A stretch of DNA of 64,000 nt, taken from Clostridia bacterium (GTDB taxonomy: Bacteria > Bacillota > Clostridia > Oscillospirales > Acutalibacteraceae). Under the pieces are notes generated by a model. That model did not search any database. It was given only the letters and a program-made list of their open reading frames with translations, and had not been told where the DNA came from. The translations under genes and the position numbers were made by a program. Below, one piece after another: positions 7,501 through 15,625 of the stretch; within the stretch, counting starts at the first letter, position 1; every line of letters begins with the position of its first letter. The stretch lies in assembly GCA_017428085.1 (NCBI GenBank), contig JAFRRP010000075.1, positions 1 to 64,000 on the forward strand, written 5' to 3'.

Positions 7501-8915
7501 TAAAATAATTATGGATCGTAATATTGCTTGTCGGTGTTATATTTTTTTCAGGGTGCGGCGCCGGTGCGCATGATGTGACGAAAGCACAGCACCGGGACCG
7601 GTACGGAGAGAGCGAGATCATCTACGGCGAGTATGACGGTTCGCTTGCCGCCGTCTGCAACAACGGCGTGTTTGTCGGGCTGGCTGATAACGGCGTGATA
7701 TCATACAAGGGGATCCCCTATGCCGAACCGCCTGTCGGCGAACTGCGCTGGAAGGATCCCGTTCCCGCGAGGGACAGCGAAATCGTGCGCCAGGCATATT
7801 ATTTCGGGTATTCGCCGATCCAATCCGAGTGGCCGTCGGAGGTCGGTTCCTATTACCCGCAGATCGAAGACTGCCTGACGCTGAACGTATGGTCAAACAC
7901 AAACGGTCCCGCCGAAGGAAAAACAGTCATGGTCTTCTTTCACGGAGGTTCCTACGGCTGGGGCGCGACGTCCGAACCCATGTATGACGGACATCATCTT
8001 GTGGAGAAATACCCTAATATCGTGCTTGTGACGGTAGAATACCGCTTGGGCGTTCTCGGTTTTATTGACTTTTCATCCGTTCCCGGAGGCGAAGCATATG
8101 CCACAAGCGGCAATCTGGGTCTTCTGGATCAGATTTGCGCGCTTCAATGGGTTCAAAAGAATATCGCGGCTTTCGGCGGCGATCCGGATAACGTGACCGT
8201 TTTCGGAGAATCCGCCGGCGCGGGAAGCGTTTCGCTTCTTCCGCTGACAGAGGAAGCCGACGGTTTCTATCGAAGGATCATCGCGGAAAGCGGCTCGGTC
8301 GCGCTGACGTACAGCCGGGAGGAATGCCAAAACCTGACGAAGCTGCTGCTTGAAAAAAGCGGCTGCGCCACGATGGACGATCTAAAGGCGCTTTCCGAAG
8401 AAGAGCTTGTCTCCCTGAATGAAGATCTGAATGATTATAACAATTTCCCGGAAAGAGACGGTATTGTTTTGCCGGAAGACCTGTATGGAGCTTATGCAAA
8501 CGGGGACGCGGCAAAGGCGGATATGCTGATCGGCACGAACGCGGACGAAGTGCGCCGCTGGATCGCGGAAAGGGGATACTATGCGCCCGGTATCCCCGGC
8601 ATGCCGCTGTATCGGTACGGTTTTCCCATTATGTATGAAAACAACCGTAAGCGCATGACAGATGAAGAAAAACAATGTGTAAACGCATTTCTTGCATTGA
8701 ACAACGGGCAAAGCATATGGAAACTTACGGAACTGTATAATGAGCTTCTTTTCCGCATTCCGGCCATGAAGCAGGCGGAACTGCATTCCGCCAACGGGAA
8801 TCGCGTATACGCCTATTATTGGACGATGCCCGACGAAGATGAAACGCTCGGGGCCTGTCACGCAATCGAACTGTCATATGTTTTCAACACCATCTCGACT
8901 TTTTCAAAAACATAG
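7497..8915 (+). pseudogene. type B carboxylesterase lipoprotein, disrupted at both ends
   Basis: The body is a carboxylesterase of the alpha/beta hydrolase fold: GIPYAEPPVGELRW, VMVFFHGGSYGWG (oxyanion hole), the nucleophile elbow FGESAGAGSV, GTNADEV with the acidic residue, and the catalytic His in GACHAIEL. The natural ATG at 7497 overlaps the upstream stop (ATGA) and would give MIK, then TAA at 7506-7508, then LWIVILLVGVIFFSGCG, a lipoprotein signal. The in-frame TAA is therefore the fourth codon. A TTG at 7524 could restart but shortens the signal. The protein also stops about 15 residues after the catalytic His, about 80-100 residues short of the family. Probably inactive. Confidence 0.75.
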
Positions 8916-8924
8916 TATAATAAC

Positions 8925-9085
8925 CCCGGCGCCCGGCAAGCGAAGCTTGCCGCCAGCGCTATGCGCGGGAAGCAAAAACAGCGTTTTTTTGCCGGGAACA
9001 TTGAACCATCATTTTCGCGAAGCAAATACTTGCTTCGCGGCGCGTACGCGCGACGGGATTTTGCTTTGCAAGATCCCGGAAATGC
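8925..9085. repeat. cluster of short perfect inverted repeats
   Basis: At least four palindromes lie side by side: GGCAAGC-GAA-GCTTGCC, CGCGAAGCAA-ATAC-TTGCTTCGCG, GCGCGTACGCGC, and CGGGATTTTGC-TTT-GCAAGATCCCG (one mismatch). Parts of the arms are shared (GCAAGC, GCGAAGC, TTGC). They begin right where the esterase is truncated. REP-like or BIME-like units or a recombination scar are possible; a terminator role is less likely because T-runs are missing. Confidence 0.6.
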
Positions 9086-9093
9086 GGTATAAT
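9066..9093 (+). promoter_or_regulatory. promoter of the GDPD gene group
   Basis: TTGCAA (9066-9071), 16-base spacer, TATAAT (9088-9093), about 58 bases upstream of the ATG at 9151. The -35 box lies inside the right arm of the last palindrome. Confidence 0.5.
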
Positions 9094-9150
9094 AAATCCA
9101 AATCAAACTGCGCCGCGGCGCAGTCCGACGGTACGGAGGGAGCAGATCAT

Positions 9151-10017
9151 ATGGAAAAGGAGTATGGCGGCCTGCCGATGCGGCTGGCCCACACGGGGGT
9201 GACCCAGTTCGCCCCGGAAAACACGCTCGAGGCGTTTCAAAAAGCGGCGGAGCTCGGCCTGGAAGGGGTCGAGATGGATATCCAGATCAGCGGCGACGGC
9301 GAGATCATCGTGACCCATAACGGCAACATGGGCTACATGACCTTTGAAGAACACCGGGACGCGCTGCGGGAAATGACCGCGGCGCAGATCAAGCGGTTCG
9401 ACATCCCTTACCGCAACGCGCTGAAGCTCAAGTATCCGCCCTATCCCTGGACGGAGCACGCGGGCGGGCGGCGCATGATCGTGCCGCCGGACTATCACGA
9501 AGACCGCGTGACGCATCTGATTACCTTCCCGGAATTCGACGCGTGGCTCAGCGGGGTCGAGGCCGATTTCACCGTTGAGGTGGAATTCAAAACGACGGGG
9601 ATGTGCCCTCGCATGGATGAGATCCTGGCGTCCTCGCCCAACGTTTCGCGCTATATCTTCTTTTCCGGCGACTGGGACGTGCTGGAGGAAATGCAGGCGC
9701 ATTACCGCGAAAAAGGCAAACCCGACGGGCTGCGACTGGGCGCCAACATCCGCTTTATCAACGAAAAAACGATGGACTTTGTCCGGCGCTCCGACCTATG
9801 GGAGGTCGGGCTGAACGACGGCGCTTTCACCGGGGCTGACGTCGACATGTTTGCCGGCATGGGCGTCAAAGTGTTCTCGAACCTCGGCGACTATCCCGAA
9901 TGGTGGGCGCAGATCTGCGAGATGGGCGTGGCCGGCTTTAAGACGAATTATCCGGACGCCTTTACCGAATGGTGGCGCGGCGTCCAAAAACAAACGTCAG
10001 AGGGAGCTTACCGATGA
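9151..10017 (+). CDS. glycerophosphodiester phosphodiesterase-family protein
   Basis: 288 residues, chosen start ATG 9151 with ribosome site ACGGAGGGAG. The N-terminus has the GDPD TIM-barrel pattern: LAHTGVTQFAPENTLEAF, GVEMDIQIS, and EIIVTHNG, supplying the Glu, Asp and the second His that bind metal and catalyse cleavage of a glycerophosphodiester. The usual HR pair (AHRG) is HT here, so the conserved Arg is missing. There is also an insert (IPYRNALKLKYPPYPW to YHEDRVTHLITF) after the core. No signal peptide, so cytoplasmic. The stop overlaps the ATG of the next frame (ATGA). It sits with a GH101-like gene, so the true substrate may be a glycoconjugate or teichoic-acid fragment (inference). 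Confidence 0.85.
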   Translation: MEKEYGGLPMRLAHTGVTQFAPENTLEAFQKAAELGLEGVEMDIQISGDGEIIVTHNGNMGYMTFEEHRDALREMTAAQIKRFDIPYRNALKLKYPPYPWTEHAGGRRMIVPPDYHEDRVTHLITFPEFDAWLSGVEADFTVEVEFKTTGMCPRMDEILASSPNVSRYIFFSGDWDVLEEMQAHYREKGKPDGLRLGANIRFINEKTMDFVRRSDLWEVGLNDGAFTGADVDMFAGMGVKVFSNLGDYPEWWAQICEMGVAGFKTNYPDAFTEWWRGVQKQTSEGAYR

Positions 10018-10409
10018 AAACATGGCAATAAGTCCTGTTTGTCGTGATCCTTGCGATCTTCGTTGCGGTGTCGGTCGCGATCTCGCTGATCTCGATCTCC
10101 CGCGCGCCGTATAAATTCAAGCCGGAAACGGCGATCGTCGCCGCCGGTTTTACCTCCGGCTGGGACGTTTTGTACGTGGACGACGTGCGCATCAAGTGCG
10201 TGGTCATCGGTATCGCGTTCGATCTGGTCGGCTACCTTCTGATGACGCTGCCGTATCTTTTCTTTTGGGACTACACGGACGAAAAGCACCGCGAGATCAT
10301 GAAGGCGCTGCAGGAACGCGCGGACGCGATGCAGGACGCGTCCGAAACCGCCGCGCCCGCCGTACCGACGCAAGCGCGGGCCGAAGAAACGCCGCTGCCG
10401 ACCGGCTGA
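10014..10409 (+). pseudogene. small membrane protein with in-frame TAA at codon 6
   Basis: The natural ATG overlaps the GDPD stop (ATGA) and encodes MKTWQ, then TAA (10029-10031), then VLFVVILAIFVAVSVAIS and a second hydrophobic stretch CVVIGIAFDLVGYLLMTLPY. A GTG at 10044 could restart within the first helix. After the second helix comes FFWDYTDEKHREIMKALQER, which resembles the cytoplasmic end of GPH-type sugar symporters (weak inference), then an Ala/Pro-rich tail. Read-through would give a two-helix protein of about 130 residues. Confidence 0.55.
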
Positions 10410-10427
10410 ACCGAAAGGAGCTTTTCC

Positions 10428-11810
10428 ATGGAACCCTATTGTTGGAACTATGATTACAGCCGGACGCTCTGGATGAAGATGTTCCTTGCAGAACCTGATT
10501 TCCCGAAAAACCGGTCCGACGTCAGGATCACCTTCGCGCAGGCGCTGGAGATCATCAAAACGATGGACAACCTGACGCAGGGGATCCCGAAGATCGTCTA
10601 TCTCGTCGGCTGGCAGGGGCTCGGCCACGACGACTGCTATCCCGAAATGGAAATCGTCAACGAAGCGCTGAAGCGGCCCGAGGACAAAACGGCGCGTGAC
10701 AGCTTGCGGTGGCTGTTTGAAGAAGCAGGGAAGTACCATACCGTGGTCAGCTTCCACGGCAATCTGGCCGATGCCTATACGCAGACCCCCTGCTTCCCCG
10801 AGCTGGTCAAAGCGAACGCCGTGGTAAAAAACGCACAGGGCGAGGCGACGCCGATCGAGATTTTCAACGGCCGCGACGGCTACAAGATCTCCTATAAAGG
10901 ATATTATGAAAGCGGCCTGTTCCGGCGCAACTGGGACCGCTTCTGCGAGGCGACGCTCGTACGCGAGGCCGGTACGGTGCATTTGGACAACTTCTGCATC
11001 GCGCAAAGCATCAACCCTTACACAAGCGTGGAGGAAGAGGACGAGGCGCGGAATAAAATGCTGGACTATATTCAATCGCTCGGCATTGACGTGACCACGG
11101 AATACACTTATCGCGAGTTGGAATGGCGCGCGGATTCCCCCGGACACCCGATCCGCCGATTTTATGAAACGGCGGCGTCTCCGCTGCCGGAGGGCCGGTG
11201 GGAAGACGCGCCGCTGCGCACCCTCGGCAGGATACCCGCCTCATGGTGGACAAGCAACCTGACAGCGGAAGAATGTATGCGAATCCCGCCCGCGCTTTAC
11301 AGCGGCCACCTGACCGACCCGAAGCTGCTGGCGGTATTCTACGGCGCCATGCACGGCGAAGATATCTGGATGAAGCACGGCGTAAAAACCGGGGACTGGG
11401 CAGACGAATTCCTCTTTCAGTTCTGCACGCTGCAGCTGCCGTATTTTTATCTGAACCGCCTGGAACGCCGAGAGCTGCAAACGGACGGCGACAGCTATAC
11501 CGTCGTCTTTTCCGACGGCGTTGTGAGCGAGGGGAAGAACCGGCGCATCCTGAAAAACGGCGTCATTCTGAAGGACGGCGACGACGCGCTGCTGCCGCTG
11601 GATGAAGCGCGCACCGCCTTCATCGCCTATTCCAAAGACGGCAAACGCGGCGAATGGGCCATCCCCGACGCGGCGTTCTCCCGCGCCGCCGTTTGGGAGA
11701 TCACGCCGGACGGCAACATGCCCGCCGGCAAAGCCCAGATCCGAAACGGCGTCGTCCGCCAGTCCGTCCGCCCCGGCCAGGCGCTGCTGCTGAAAGCGGC
11801 AGAAAACTGA
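10428..11810 (+). CDS. GH101-like glycoside hydrolase (endo-alpha-N-acetylgalactosaminidase family)
   Basis: 460 residues, no signal peptide, start ATG 10428 with AAAGGAG. The N-terminus YCWNYDYSRTLWMKMF, then NLTQGIPKIVYLVGWQGLGH, HTVVSFHGNLADAY and GTVHLDNFCIA (about residues 183-193) follow the barrel strands of the short, intracellular GH101-like proteins of Clostridia. Those use acidic residues at barrel ends to release O-linked glycans such as Gal-beta-1,3-GalNAc; activity is only established for the large secreted members. The C-terminal about 110 residues form a beta-rich domain. Grouped with the GDPD-like gene and membrane protein in one operon. Confidence 0.65.
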   Translation: MEPYCWNYDYSRTLWMKMFLAEPDFPKNRSDVRITFAQALEIIKTMDNLTQGIPKIVYLVGWQGLGHDDCYPEMEIVNEALKRPEDKTARDSLRWLFEEAGKYHTVVSFHGNLADAYTQTPCFPELVKANAVVKNAQGEATPIEIFNGRDGYKISYKGYYESGLFRRNWDRFCEATLVREAGTVHLDNFCIAQSINPYTSVEEEDEARNKMLDYIQSLGIDVTTEYTYRELEWRADSPGHPIRRFYETAASPLPEGRWEDAPLRTLGRIPASWWTSNLTAEECMRIPPALYSGHLTDPKLLAVFYGAMHGEDIWMKHGVKTGDWADEFLFQFCTLQLPYFYLNRLERRELQTDGDSYTVVFSDGVVSEGKNRRILKNGVILKDGDDALLPLDEARTAFIAYSKDGKRGEWAIPDAAFSRAAVWEITPDGNMPAGKAQIRNGVVRQSVRPGQALLLKAAEN

Positions 11811-11860
11811 CGGAGAACAAAACAGCTCTTTATATGATAAGAAAAAAACGGAGGTATAAA

Positions 11861-12652
11861 ATGTTTCAAAAGGTTTTCAGTATCATGATGGCCTTCACGA
11901 TCCTTGCCGGTATCGTGTTCACAGGCTGCGCAAAAGACAATGCGGCAGCATCCGCGGAGGTTATCGGTATTATCGGCGCTATGGATGTGGAAGTGACCTC
12001 GCTGAAGGAGGCGGCCGACGTCACAAAGACCACAGAAATTGCGGAAATGGAATTCTGTGAGGGTACGCTCGGCGAAAAGAAGGTCGTTATCGTTAAGTGC
12101 GGCATGGGCAAGGTAAACGCCGGAATATGCGCGCATACGCTGATCAATGATTTCGGCTGCACAAAAATCATCAATACAGGCGTTGCAGGCTCGTTGGACA
12201 ATCAGATCGACATCGGCGATATCGTCGTTTCCGTTGACGCCGTTCAGCACGATTTCACGGTAGAAGCCATTGGCTTTGCAAAAGGCGAGATCCCGTATAC
12301 CGGGCTTTACGCCTTTCCCGCCGACGAAGCGATGAGAGCCGCGGCGGTCAGCGCCGTAAAGGAAGCCGCGCCCGAGATCAACGTCTTTGAGGGCAGGATC
12401 TGTTCCGGCGACCAGTTCATTTCCACAAAGGAACAAAAGGAGAAAATCATTTCCGATTTCGGCGGTTTATGCTGTGAAATGGAGGGCGCGGCGATCGCGC
12501 AGGCCTGCTATCTGAACCACACGCCCTATGTCGTGATCCGCGCGATTTCGGACAAGCCCGATGAAACGGAAATCGTTGAATATAAGGATTTTGAAGCGAA
12601 GGCTGCCGTTCATTGCGCTGAAATCGTGCAGCATATGGTGGAAAACCTGTAA
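11861..12652 (+). CDS. mtnN: exported 5'-methylthioadenosine/S-adenosylhomocysteine nucleosidase lipoprotein
   Basis: 263 residues with start ATG 11861 and ribosome site ACGGAGG. Residues 1-23 form a lipoprotein signal ending in VFTGC. The rest is a full MTAN domain: GIIGAMDVEV (catalytic-site Glu44), MGKVNAGICAH, NTGVAGSL, the EMEGAA motif (Glu208) and RAISDK with the general acid Asp231. It cleaves MTA or SAH to adenine and the thio-sugar. MTAN is normally cytoplasmic, so the lipid anchor outside the membrane is unusual and suggests scavenging of external nucleosides. It stands alone and is followed by a strong terminator. Confidence 0.88.
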   Translation: MFQKVFSIMMAFTILAGIVFTGCAKDNAAASAEVIGIIGAMDVEVTSLKEAADVTKTTEIAEMEFCEGTLGEKKVVIVKCGMGKVNAGICAHTLINDFGCTKIINTGVAGSLDNQIDIGDIVVSVDAVQHDFTVEAIGFAKGEIPYTGLYAFPADEAMRAAAVSAVKEAAPEINVFEGRICSGDQFISTKEQKEKIISDFGGLCCEMEGAAIAQACYLNHTPYVVIRAISDKPDETEIVEYKDFEAKAAVHCAEIVQHMVENL

Positions 12653-12721
12653 AGACATTTACGATGAAAGCAAACGCCGTCGGAAGCGGCATCCCGACGA
12701 ACGCCATCACGTATAAAAATA

Positions 12722-12773
12722 CCGGCACAGGCGGGCTGTTTCGACATCGCCCGCCTGTGCCGGTGTTGTTTTA
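12722..12773 (+). terminator. rho-independent terminator after the nucleosidase gene
   Basis: Perfect 15-base stem CCGGCACAGGCGGGC / GCCCGCCTGTGCCGG with a 12-base loop, followed by a T-rich run. It lies between converging genes and could serve both. Confidence 0.9.
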
Positions 12774-12795
12774 TTGAAGAAAACCGCGGAAGGGT

Positions 12796-14949
12796 TCAGT
12801 TCTCCGTGAGGATTCCTTTGCCGTCTTTTCCGCGCCATGTCATTCCGACCATGGTCACGTCGTCAAACTGCGGCGCATCCCCTGTGAATGCTTTGACGGC
12901 GGAACCGACTTCCCCGATGAATCCCTCCGGTTGGTTGTCCGGACGGCGGTTCAGCGCTTCCAGCATCCTGTCCGTTCCGAACATGTCTCCGTCCGCGTCC
13001 GTCGCCTCCGGAACGCCGTCCGTATAGACGAAGATGCTGCCGCCCCGTTCCAGTTGGATCTCATAATCGCGGTAGCGCGCGCCCTCCATCCCGGCCAGCA
13101 CAAAGCCGTGTTTGTCCTTCAGCAGCTCAAATGCTCCGTCGGGGCCGCATACGGCGGGAAATTCATGGCCGGCGTTGGCGGCTGTGATTCTCCCGGTCGT
13201 AAGATCGCATATCCCCAGCCAGCAGGTGACGAACATATCCGCTTCGTTGCCCTCGCAGAGCTGGTTGTTCACGTCGGCGAGGATCTGCGCCGGGGTGCCG
13301 CCCTGCATGGCGCGGTTTTTGATCAGCGTTTTGGAGATCACCATGAACAGCGCCGCCGGCACGCCCTTGCCGGACACGTCCGCAATCACCAGCGCCAGAT
13401 GGGATTCGTCGATCAGGAAGAAGTCGTAAAAGTCTCCGCCCACCTCTTTTGCGGGCGTCATGGAGGCGAACAGGTCGATCTCCTTTTTCTGCGGGAACGG
13501 CGGGAAGATCCGCGGGAGCATATCCGCCTGTATCTTCGTCGCCACGTTCAGCTCCGCGCCGATCCGTTCTTTTTCGGCGGTGACGGTCTTCAGGTTCTCC
13601 GTATATCGCTTCAGATCGTCCTGCATCTTGTTGAAGCCCCTTGCCAGGTCGCCGATCTCGTCGCGGGTATCGACGTCAGATTTCCTGTCGAAATCGCCCT
13701 CGCCGGTGTTTTTCACCGTGTCCGTCAGCATTACGATGGGTTTGGAGATGGTGCGGGAAATGAAATACCCGATCACGACGGCAAGGACGGCGATCGCGGC
13801 GAAGGCAAGGATCGCTTTTACGGTCAGCGCTTTGAATTCGTCGGTCATTTTCGTTTGCGCGTCGGCAAACAGCTGATCGGATCGACCGGTGACCTTCCCG
13901 ATGGGCTCCGTGATCTCCTCCGCGTTGATCGCGGTGCAAAGGAGCCAGCCGGTGGAGGGGATCACGCGGGCGGTCATGTAGATCTCCCTGCCGTCCAATA
14001 CGGCGTGGAACGCTTCTCCGTCGCCCAGGGCGCAGTCGTCGATCTTCTTTCGCACGCTGTCAGGCTCGCTGAAGTGATCCTCAAAAGTGTTGTACAGACC
14101 GTTATGCGCTTCAACGTCTTCCATGAAGGAGCTGTACGCCACCAGATCCCTTGTCGCGCCGAGCACGAAGGTCTCGCCCGTTTCGCCGAGCCCGCTGCCG
14201 ATCACGTTGGACATCAGCTGGTCGAAATTCACGTCGGCCGCCACCACGGCGACGATCTTTCCTTCGGCGTCCTTTACGGCCATGGAGGCCGTGATGCACG
14301 GTCTTCCGTAGGAATCGATCTCCGTTTCCTTCCACATGACCTTACCGGGCGAGGACGTGGCGCTGACGTACCAATGCCGCCGCGTCACTACATAGTTTTC
14401 CAGAAAGACGTTGTTATCCGTATACTGATAAAAGATCCCGCTGGCGGTGCCCACGTAGAGATTATCGAGGAACCGTCGGTTGTATTTCATGGTCGGCGCG
14501 AAGACTTCCTCCATATTCGACAGGAGCTTCAGTTCGTCATACAGCGCGTCGGTCTCTTCGACCCCGGCGCTGAACATGTACCGCGCGGATATCGTATCCG
14601 GCGCTTGGGACAGATGGACGGGCGAATAAACGGAGCCGGTATGCTCCGACGGCGAAGCGTAGAGCTTTTCGGCATATTCCGCCGCATGCGTGACCGCGTC
14701 CGACACGATGCGCAAACGGGAATCCGTCACCTCCATCTGCATATCCGCCAGCACCGCCAGCGAATCGGAATCCTGCGCGTACAGGCCTTCCTCGATGGTC
14801 TGCTCCGCGTCCGTTCTGATCACTTCATACTGCTGATGTATGTTGTCCCGCAGCGTGCCCACGATCGCGGATAGCCCGGCGGAAACGAGCAGCATCGTGC
14901 CAAGCGTCAGCGCCAGCATGGATAAGATCAATTTTTTCCCTATCTTCAA
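12796..14949 (-). CDS. membrane sensor PP2C-type (RsbU/SpoIIE) phosphatase
   Basis: About 717 residues. Order: TM helix near the N-terminus (ILSMLALTLGTMLLVSAGL), a large extracellular Cache-like sensor (about 30-370), second TM (AILAFAAIAVLAVVIGYFIS), HAMP (RTISKPIVMLTDTVKN), a coiled linker, then the PP2C domain with EVGGDFYDFF, IADVSGKGVPAALFM, ANAGHEFPAV, FVYTDGVPEATD and FDDVTMVGM supplying the metal-binding Asp residues. It should dephosphorylate a STAS anti-anti-sigma protein in response to an outside signal. A TTG at 14970 is buried in the ribosome site GGGGAGGAG; the TTG at 14949 is spaced correctly, so I start there. The divergent RsbW-type gene next door fits. Confidence 0.9.
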   Translation of the reverse strand: MKIGKKLILSMLALTLGTMLLVSAGLSAIVGTLRDNIHQQYEVIRTDAEQTIEEGLYAQDSDSLAVLADMQMEVTDSRLRIVSDAVTHAAEYAEKLYASPSEHTGSVYSPVHLSQAPDTISARYMFSAGVEETDALYDELKLLSNMEEVFAPTMKYNRRFLDNLYVGTASGIFYQYTDNNVFLENYVVTRRHWYVSATSSPGKVMWKETEIDSYGRPCITASMAVKDAEGKIVAVVAADVNFDQLMSNVIGSGLGETGETFVLGATRDLVAYSSFMEDVEAHNGLYNTFEDHFSEPDSVRKKIDDCALGDGEAFHAVLDGREIYMTARVIPSTGWLLCTAINAEEITEPIGKVTGRSDQLFADAQTKMTDEFKALTVKAILAFAAIAVLAVVIGYFISRTISKPIVMLTDTVKNTGEGDFDRKSDVDTRDEIGDLARGFNKMQDDLKRYTENLKTVTAEKERIGAELNVATKIQADMLPRIFPPFPQKKEIDLFASMTPAKEVGGDFYDFFLIDESHLALVIADVSGKGVPAALFMVISKTLIKNRAMQGGTPAQILADVNNQLCEGNEADMFVTCWLGICDLTTGRITAANAGHEFPAVCGPDGAFELLKDKHGFVLAGMEGARYRDYEIQLERGGSIFVYTDGVPEATDADGDMFGTDRMLEALNRRPDNQPEGFIGEVGSAVKAFTGDAPQFDDVTMVGMTWRGKDGKGILTEN

Positions 14950-15030
14950 GTCGTTGCTCCTCCCCGGCAAGCTTTATCGGTAACAGTTTTTTGTATCATC
15001 TCGCTGTTTTTTATGAAAACAGTTTAAATA

Positions 15031-15059
15031 TTGAAATGCAGATTGTATTCTGCTATAAT
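15031..15059 (+). promoter_or_regulatory. promoter of the RsbW-type gene
   Basis: TTGAAA (15031-15036), 17-base spacer, TATAAT (15054-15059), 70 bases upstream of the ATG at 15129. Confidence 0.7.
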
Positions 15060-15128
15060 AAAGAACAGATACTGCCAGCTCTGCCTGACCAGCCAACTTT
15101 CCATTCAGAATAAGGAGGGGAAAATCAT

Positions 15129-15536
15129 ATGCCGTGGATCACATTGCCTGCCGTGTTGGAAAGCATAGAGATCGCAACCGATTTTATGGACGACATTCTG
15201 AATAACGCCGGCTGCCCCTCACGCGCCAGAATACAGCTGGATATCGCGCTGGATGAGCTGATGAGCAATGTGGCGCGTTACGCCTACGCGCCGGAAACGG
15301 GAGAAGTGACGGTTTCGGTGAGTATCCGCAAGGACCCGCGGCGCGCGGTCATTACCCTGACGGACAGCGGCGTGCCCTACGATCCGCTTCAAACGAAAGA
15401 CCCCGACGTCACACTGACCGCGGAGGAACGCCCGATCGGCGGACTGGGGATCTTTATCGTCAAACAGTCTATGGATGACGTCATTTACGACTACCGGAAC
15501 GGCCAAAATATCGTAACGATCGTCAAACACTTCTGA
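15129..15536 (+). CDS. anti-sigma regulatory factor, RsbW/HATPase_c type
   Basis: 135 residues, ribosome site AAGGAGGGG. GHKL ATPase signatures are present: the N-box LDIALDELMSNVARYAY, the G1 box LTDSGVPYDP and the G2 region RPIGGLGIFIVKQSMDDV. Such serine kinases hold a sigma factor or other partner and phosphorylate STAS proteins in partner-switching pathways. It is divergent from the sensor phosphatase and 3 kb from a STAS fusion gene, so the three could form one circuit (inference). Confidence 0.9.
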   Translation: MPWITLPAVLESIEIATDFMDDILNNAGCPSRARIQLDIALDELMSNVARYAYAPETGEVTVSVSIRKDPRRAVITLTDSGVPYDPLQTKDPDVTLTAEERPIGGLGIFIVKQSMDDVIYDYRNGQNIVTIVKHF

Positions 15537-15625
15537 CAGCAGGGAACAACTCAATACACAACGCGTCCTGCTTCTCCCGCATCCCGTTGCTGTTTCATCT
15601 ATGGAATCTTTTGTCGAAACCTTTT

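Noticed and set aside
12931-14874. 647-residue open frame opposite the PP2C phosphatase gene
   Set aside because: It is a mirror frame caused by codon bias; composition is His/Arg/Gly-rich and the minus strand has a full domain set.
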